A stretch of DNA of 8,571 nt from Nitrospinota bacterium. GTDB lineage: Bacteria > Nitrospinota > Nitrospinia > UBA9942. The translations under genes were made by a program, and so were the position numbers. The stretch covers positions 1 to 8,571 of the forward strand of contig JACQEW010000338.1 in NCBI GenBank assembly GCA_016200365.1, in the 5' to 3' direction. Each line of letters begins with the position of its first letter. Position 1 is the first letter of the stretch. Positions 6,211 through 8,571 of this stretch are shown here, piece by piece. Below the pieces are notes generated by a model. It was given only the letters and a program-made list of their open reading frames with translations, ran no database searches and was not told the DNA's origin.

Positions 6211-6771
6211 ATGGAACAACAAATGTCTTTAAATAAAATTTCGATTTTTTCTACAGGAGTTATCCAGACCCACAAAAACACTTCTGCTATTAATAAATAT
6301 AATGATAAAGATTTTTCTGATGCCTTCAATGAAAGAATTAAATGGCTACACAACTGTTTGATAGTTAAAGGAGTTCCCTCAACCTATGATTATGATATAG
6401 AAGATTTTCACCAGAGAAAAATTGATTACCCAAAAGCATTTATATCGCTACAGGAGGAGGTATTTGGAATAGTAGTTGATAAAACCGAAAAAGAAAAGTT
6501 CATTTCTGAATATTACCTTGATGCAGCAATTAATACTGCACATACTTTGATAGCCAAAATTTTCAAAAATGCTGAGGTAAAAACTGAGCTATATATTGAC
6601 CCAGAAGAAACCCAGTATAAATTTTTAAATATTTCCATCAGACCTAAGAGTATATCCCCCGACGAGATTAATAGTATCCTTGATAAATTTGATGACCTTC
6701 AAGAAAAATTCATAACCACGGTTGAAAAAAAATATGCTTCAAAAATTACATTTCATTTAGATATTGATTAA
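6211..6771 (+). CDS. Hypothetical protein, likely partner of the downstream HEPN protein
   Basis: A 186-residue soluble protein rich in Asp, Glu and Lys, with no signal peptide, membrane segment or catalytic motif that I recognise. Translation may start at 6211 or at a second Met four codons later (6223); neither has a clear ribosome site. Residues about 125-165 run ELYIDPEETQYKFLNISIRP and then a helix with DEINSILDKFDDLQEKF. This strand-strand-helix pattern, with a D-P-E turn and an ending like ...LDKFDD, resembles small proteins that I recall being encoded directly upstream of this type of HEPN gene. Its stop shares one base with the next ATG (TAATG), a strong sign of translational coupling and a joint function. 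An antitoxin or complex partner of the HEPN protein is the natural hypothesis, but nothing in the sequence proves it. The family recollection is loose; that the gene is real is more secure. Confidence 0.72.
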   Translation: MEQQMSLNKISIFSTGVIQTHKNTSAINKYNDKDFSDAFNERIKWLHNCLIVKGVPSTYDYDIEDFHQRKIDYPKAFISLQEEVFGIVVDKTEKEKFISEYYLDAAINTAHTLIAKIFKNAEVKTELYIDPEETQYKFLNISIRPKSISPDEINSILDKFDDLQEKFITTVEKKYASKITFHLDID

Positions 6772-7145
6772 TGATAAATCCATTAGATTACTTAGTTTTT
6801 GCAAGAGAGCTTTTAGATGAAGGGAAAGATAGCGAGATTAAAATAAGAACTGCTATAAGCAGGGCGTATTATGGGGTTTATCTATATGCAGCAAGTAAAT
6901 ATGTTCATTTTAAAGGTGATTCTGTATTTGAAGAGATAGTAAAAAACCATTCGAGGTTTATAAAAACATTAAAGACAGAAAATGATAATCTTCTCAATAA
7001 AATAGGGAATCAAATTTTCGATTTAAAAAAAGATAGAGAAAAAGCAGATTACGAAATTAAAAAGGATATTACTAAAAGCCTTGCAGAAAAAGCTTATAGC
7101 CAAGCTCAAAGAATTAAGGATAATATTGACTCAAAGTTTAATTAA
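6771..7145 (+). CDS. HEPN-domain protein
   Basis: A 124-residue all-helical protein matching the short HEPN family. RTAISRAYYGVYLYAASK (residues 26-43) is the typical second-helix signature (R-x-A-x-S-R-A-Y-Y-x-x-x). LKKDREKADYEI (85-96) is the typical later-helix signature (R-x-x-A-D-Y). HEPN proteins are often RNases in toxin-antitoxin, abortive infection and CRISPR-linked systems. However, this subgroup has R-x-x-A-D-Y where classical HEPN RNases carry R-x4-6-H, and no histidine sits in that position, so nuclease activity is uncertain. The protein may bind RNA or nucleotide, or regulate its partner. The start codon overlaps the upstream stop (TAATG), and the AT-rich base use matches the two preceding genes. 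It ends one base before the stop codon of the convergent methyltransferase gene. Confidence 0.82.
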   Translation: MINPLDYLVFARELLDEGKDSEIKIRTAISRAYYGVYLYAASKYVHFKGDSVFEEIVKNHSRFIKTLKTENDNLLNKIGNQIFDLKKDREKADYEIKKDITKSLAEKAYSQAQRIKDNIDSKFN

Positions 7146-7146
7146 C

Positions 7147-8385
7147 TTAGCTATCTGGTTTTTTTAAGAACACCCCTGTATCTTTCCCCAGCCTGAATCT
7201 CTTGCCTTCATCCGACAGATGTTCGAAACAGACGACATTACCGCGATTGAGCTCATTAAATGCTTTATTCAGAGTTGTCTTATCCTTATCAAGTCTTGTA
7301 ATAAGTTTTCTTTCTCCTTTACCGCAGATATAAAACTCAATCTTTCCCTTTGAGATAAGGGGCTCGCTGACCACCCTGAAAGATTCTTTCCCGTATATAT
7401 CGGATAAGGAAAGGTTGTCTTTTCTCAATACGAGGTAAGAGAACTTCAGGGAATCCTTTCTCAAGCCTGTGAGTTTGTCTATTTCTTTAATTAAAGGCGG
7501 CGGTGTCCATGGCATGTCTTCATGACACCAGTCCTTAGGGTTTATCAAGGCAGGGCAAGGTTCGCAGATAAGGCAGGGAGAGTAAACCCCAACACCAACT
7601 CTTGAAGGAGAGGGGTTTTTATAATGATTTGGGGCTTTCTGTGTGTGGGGGTAAATATTAAGACCCTGCTTTAAAAGTCCGTCTCTAACCTCAAGCATTT
7701 CCCTTGAAGTCTCCCAGAGGGCAGGCTCTATGATGATACAGCTTCCATCTTCTGACATCGTTTGGCTCATCAATTTTATCAATATATCAACTCTTTTTGC
7801 AATTGCATCGTCATAGAACAACTCGTTGAGTAGATTTGAGACTATTATGATGTCAAAATGCCCTTCAGGGATGGTCTCAGGGTTTTCAATATTTAATCTA
7901 CCGGTCTTTAAGGAGGCGCTTGCCATGCTTTTGTCTTTGTATAACTTAAATAGTTCCCCCGCATCCCTGAGATTACCTTCAACAGCATCCACAGCAGTAA
8001 ACTCAAGAAAAGGGGGGGACGCCTGTCTTGTAAAGAAATCCATGACTCCAAGGACAACCGTTCCAGGACCAGAGCCGATGTCGAGAATCTTCAGCCTCTC
8101 CTTTAATAAAGGTTTTTCGGGATGAAGTGATAATTCTTTCAGCGGCAAATGGATTTTATACAGATTTGAAGGAAGGAAATATAAGATGTATGCACTTCTC
8201 AGATTTTTATCTTTCAGATAGCTCTTTGGAAGGCTCTCCCGTCCTTTTGTAAAAAGACCGGAGAGCCTTGCCACATTTGATGCCATGATATTAAGCCCGG
8301 GAGGTTTAAGCCGAGCAGGACTGCCATAGATGTATTCGAGAAGGACATCTTCCAAAATATTTTTATCCGCATTAATTCCTTTCAT
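7147..8385 (-). CDS. Rsm22/METTL17-like SAM-dependent methyltransferase with iron-sulfur-type cysteines
   Basis: A 412-residue protein of the Rsm22 family, tied to small ribosomal subunit biogenesis in mitochondria and poorly studied in bacteria. SAM motif I is ILDIGSGPGTVVLG (residues 100-113), with an acidic residue of motif II in AVDAVEGNL (131-139) and the family NLLNELFYDD stretch (184-193). Residues 269-295 carry SPC, LIC, EPCP and DWCHED...WTPP, with cysteines at 271, 274, 277 and 287. A further Cys354 lies in FYICGKGE. In mitochondrial METTL17/Rsm22 four such cysteines hold a 4Fe-4S cluster; here 271, 277, 287 and 354 are my best guess for ligands. A small C-terminal beta domain follows. 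Residues about 246-267 look like an extra segment from an inserted repeat. The ATG follows an in-frame TAA five codons upstream and has no Shine-Dalgarno. The gene is convergent with the HEPN gene, one base apart. Confidence 0.85.
   Translation of the reverse strand: MKGINADKNILEDVLLEYIYGSPARLKPPGLNIMASNVARLSGLFTKGRESLPKSYLKDKNLRSAYILYFLPSNLYKIHLPLKELSLHPEKPLLKERLKILDIGSGPGTVVLGVMDFFTRQASPPFLEFTAVDAVEGNLRDAGELFKLYKDKSMASASLKTGRLNIENPETIPEGHFDIIIVSNLLNELFYDDAIAKRVDILIKLMSQTMSEDGSCIIIEPALWETSREMLEVRDGLLKQGLNIYPHTQKAPNHYKNPSPSRVGVGVYSPCLICEPCPALINPKDWCHEDMPWTPPPLIKEIDKLTGLRKDSLKFSYLVLRKDNLSLSDIYGKESFRVVSEPLISKGKIEFYICGKGERKLITRLDKDKTTLNKAFNELNRGNVVCFEHLSDEGKRFRLGKDTGVFLKKPDS
7584..7618. repeat. 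Small inverted-repeat element inserted in frame in the methyltransferase gene
   Basis: AAACCCC (7584-7590) and GGGGTTT (7612-7618) form perfect seven-base terminal inverted repeats around a 21-base centre that includes the palindrome CTTGAAG. On the gene strand the element reads ...CCCCTCTCC...GTTGGGG..., the style of dispersed CCCTCTCC-type repeats that encode peptides like NPSPSRVGVG. It encodes that segment here (residues 257-266), right before the cysteine cluster. The likely inserted stretch is somewhat longer (residues about 246-267, roughly 7579-7650). The flanking NIYP and GVYSP hint at a duplicated junction. The frame is preserved. Confidence 0.55.
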
Positions 8386-8396
8386 CGATGTATGAA

Positions 8397-8402
8397 ATTA
8401 TA
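8397..8402 (-). promoter_or_regulatory. Perfect -10 hexamer just upstream of the methyltransferase start
   Basis: TATAAT on the minus strand ends eleven bases before the ATG at 8383-8385. Transcription from it would start about five bases before the ATG, giving a nearly leaderless mRNA and fitting the lack of a ribosome site. No -35 match was found at 16-18 bases, where repeat sequence lies instead. Confidence 0.35.
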
Positions 8403-8412
8403 AAAAATTTGC

Positions 8413-8450
8413 CACAGAGTTCACAGAGAACACAGCGTGGCTTTCGCCAC
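8413..8450. repeat. CACAGAG 9-base-period repeat with GTGGC/GCCAC hairpin
   Basis: Three 9-base units (CACAGAGTT, CACAGAGAA, CACAGCGTG) follow one another at 8413-8439, the form of the well-known dispersed CACAGAG-type intergenic repeat. The last unit runs into GTGGC (8437-8441), TTTC loop, GCCAC (8446-8450), a compact hairpin on either strand. It sits where the -35 region of the methyltransferase gene would be expected. Confidence 0.6.
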
Positions 8451-8472
8451 AACCAAAAAGAACAAAAGACTT

Positions 8473-8571
8473 GAACACGAATTGCACGAATGGACGAATT
8501 ACACAAATTAATAAAGCAAAAATAAATTAGTTTTTATTCGTGCTATTCGTTGATTCGTGTAATTCGTGTTC
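8473..8571. repeat. Large imperfect inverted repeat of ACGAATT-type units reaching the window edge
   Basis: Arm 8473-8507 and the reverse complement of 8537-8571 agree at 29 of 35 positions by hand. The loop of about 29 bases has an inner AATAAA/TTTATT pairing. Each arm is built of units about 9 bases long (ACACGAATT, GCACGAATG, GACGAATT, ACACAAATT). This is the familiar dispersed TTCGTGTAATTCGTGTTC-type repeat of several bacterial phyla, from memory. The right end is cut by the window, so the full size is unknown. No coding frame is apparent in 8386-8571. Confidence 0.75.

Noticed and set aside
7141..7150. Shared bidirectional terminator between the HEPN and methyltransferase genes
   Set aside because: Only one base separates the two stop codons and no hairpin with a T tract is visible at the junction.

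Overview
The window reads as a chromosomal stretch from a Gram-negative bacterium of moderate to low GC. Lipoprotein and periplasmic protease genes imply two membranes. Hand counts of sample lines give about 33-45% GC in the housekeeping-like genes and about 20-28% in the block at 5560-7145. The gene set (paired HtrA/DegP proteases, a bacterial Rsm22-type methyltransferase, a caspase-like lipoprotein) and several small palindromic or tandem repeats resemble what I associate with Nitrospirota, former Deltaproteobacteria and related uncultivated lineages. That placement is an impression, not a result.

Left part (1-5397, all minus strand), in transcription order from the right: a membrane-anchored HtrA/DegP protease (3880-5397); a second HtrA/DegP (2481-3917) whose GTG start lies inside the 3' end of the first; a short intergenic stretch with palindromes; a minimal nucleotidyltransferase (1832-2383) overlapping by 4 bases a small 87-residue partner (1572-1835); an ankyrin-repeat, caspase-like lipoprotein (200-1537); and the start of a DUF2283-like gene that leaves the window at base 1. 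Three of these products are envelope proteases or predicted proteases.

Middle part (5398-7145, plus strand): a 162-base divergent promoter region, then three strongly AT-rich genes, the last two joined by a TAATG overlap. The first is a conserved hypothetical of the kind I remember with a GNFNPAI motif. The second is an acidic and lysine-rich hypothetical. The third is a small HEPN-fold protein. The block looks like a transferred accessory module, plausibly toxin/antitoxin or defence related, and is the best candidate here for an undescribed system.

Right part (7147-8571): an Rsm22/METTL17-like methyltransferase on the minus strand, convergent with the HEPN gene across one base. It carries a cysteine cluster expected to bind an iron-sulfur cluster, with what looks like an in-frame insertion of a small repeat just before it. 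Upstream of its start are 9-base-period repeats and a large imperfect inverted repeat that reaches the window edge.

A recurring theme is small repeats invading or building coding sequence. A 7-base-period palindrome supplies the signal peptide of the second HtrA, and a 7-base-arm inverted repeat lies inside the methyltransferase gene.
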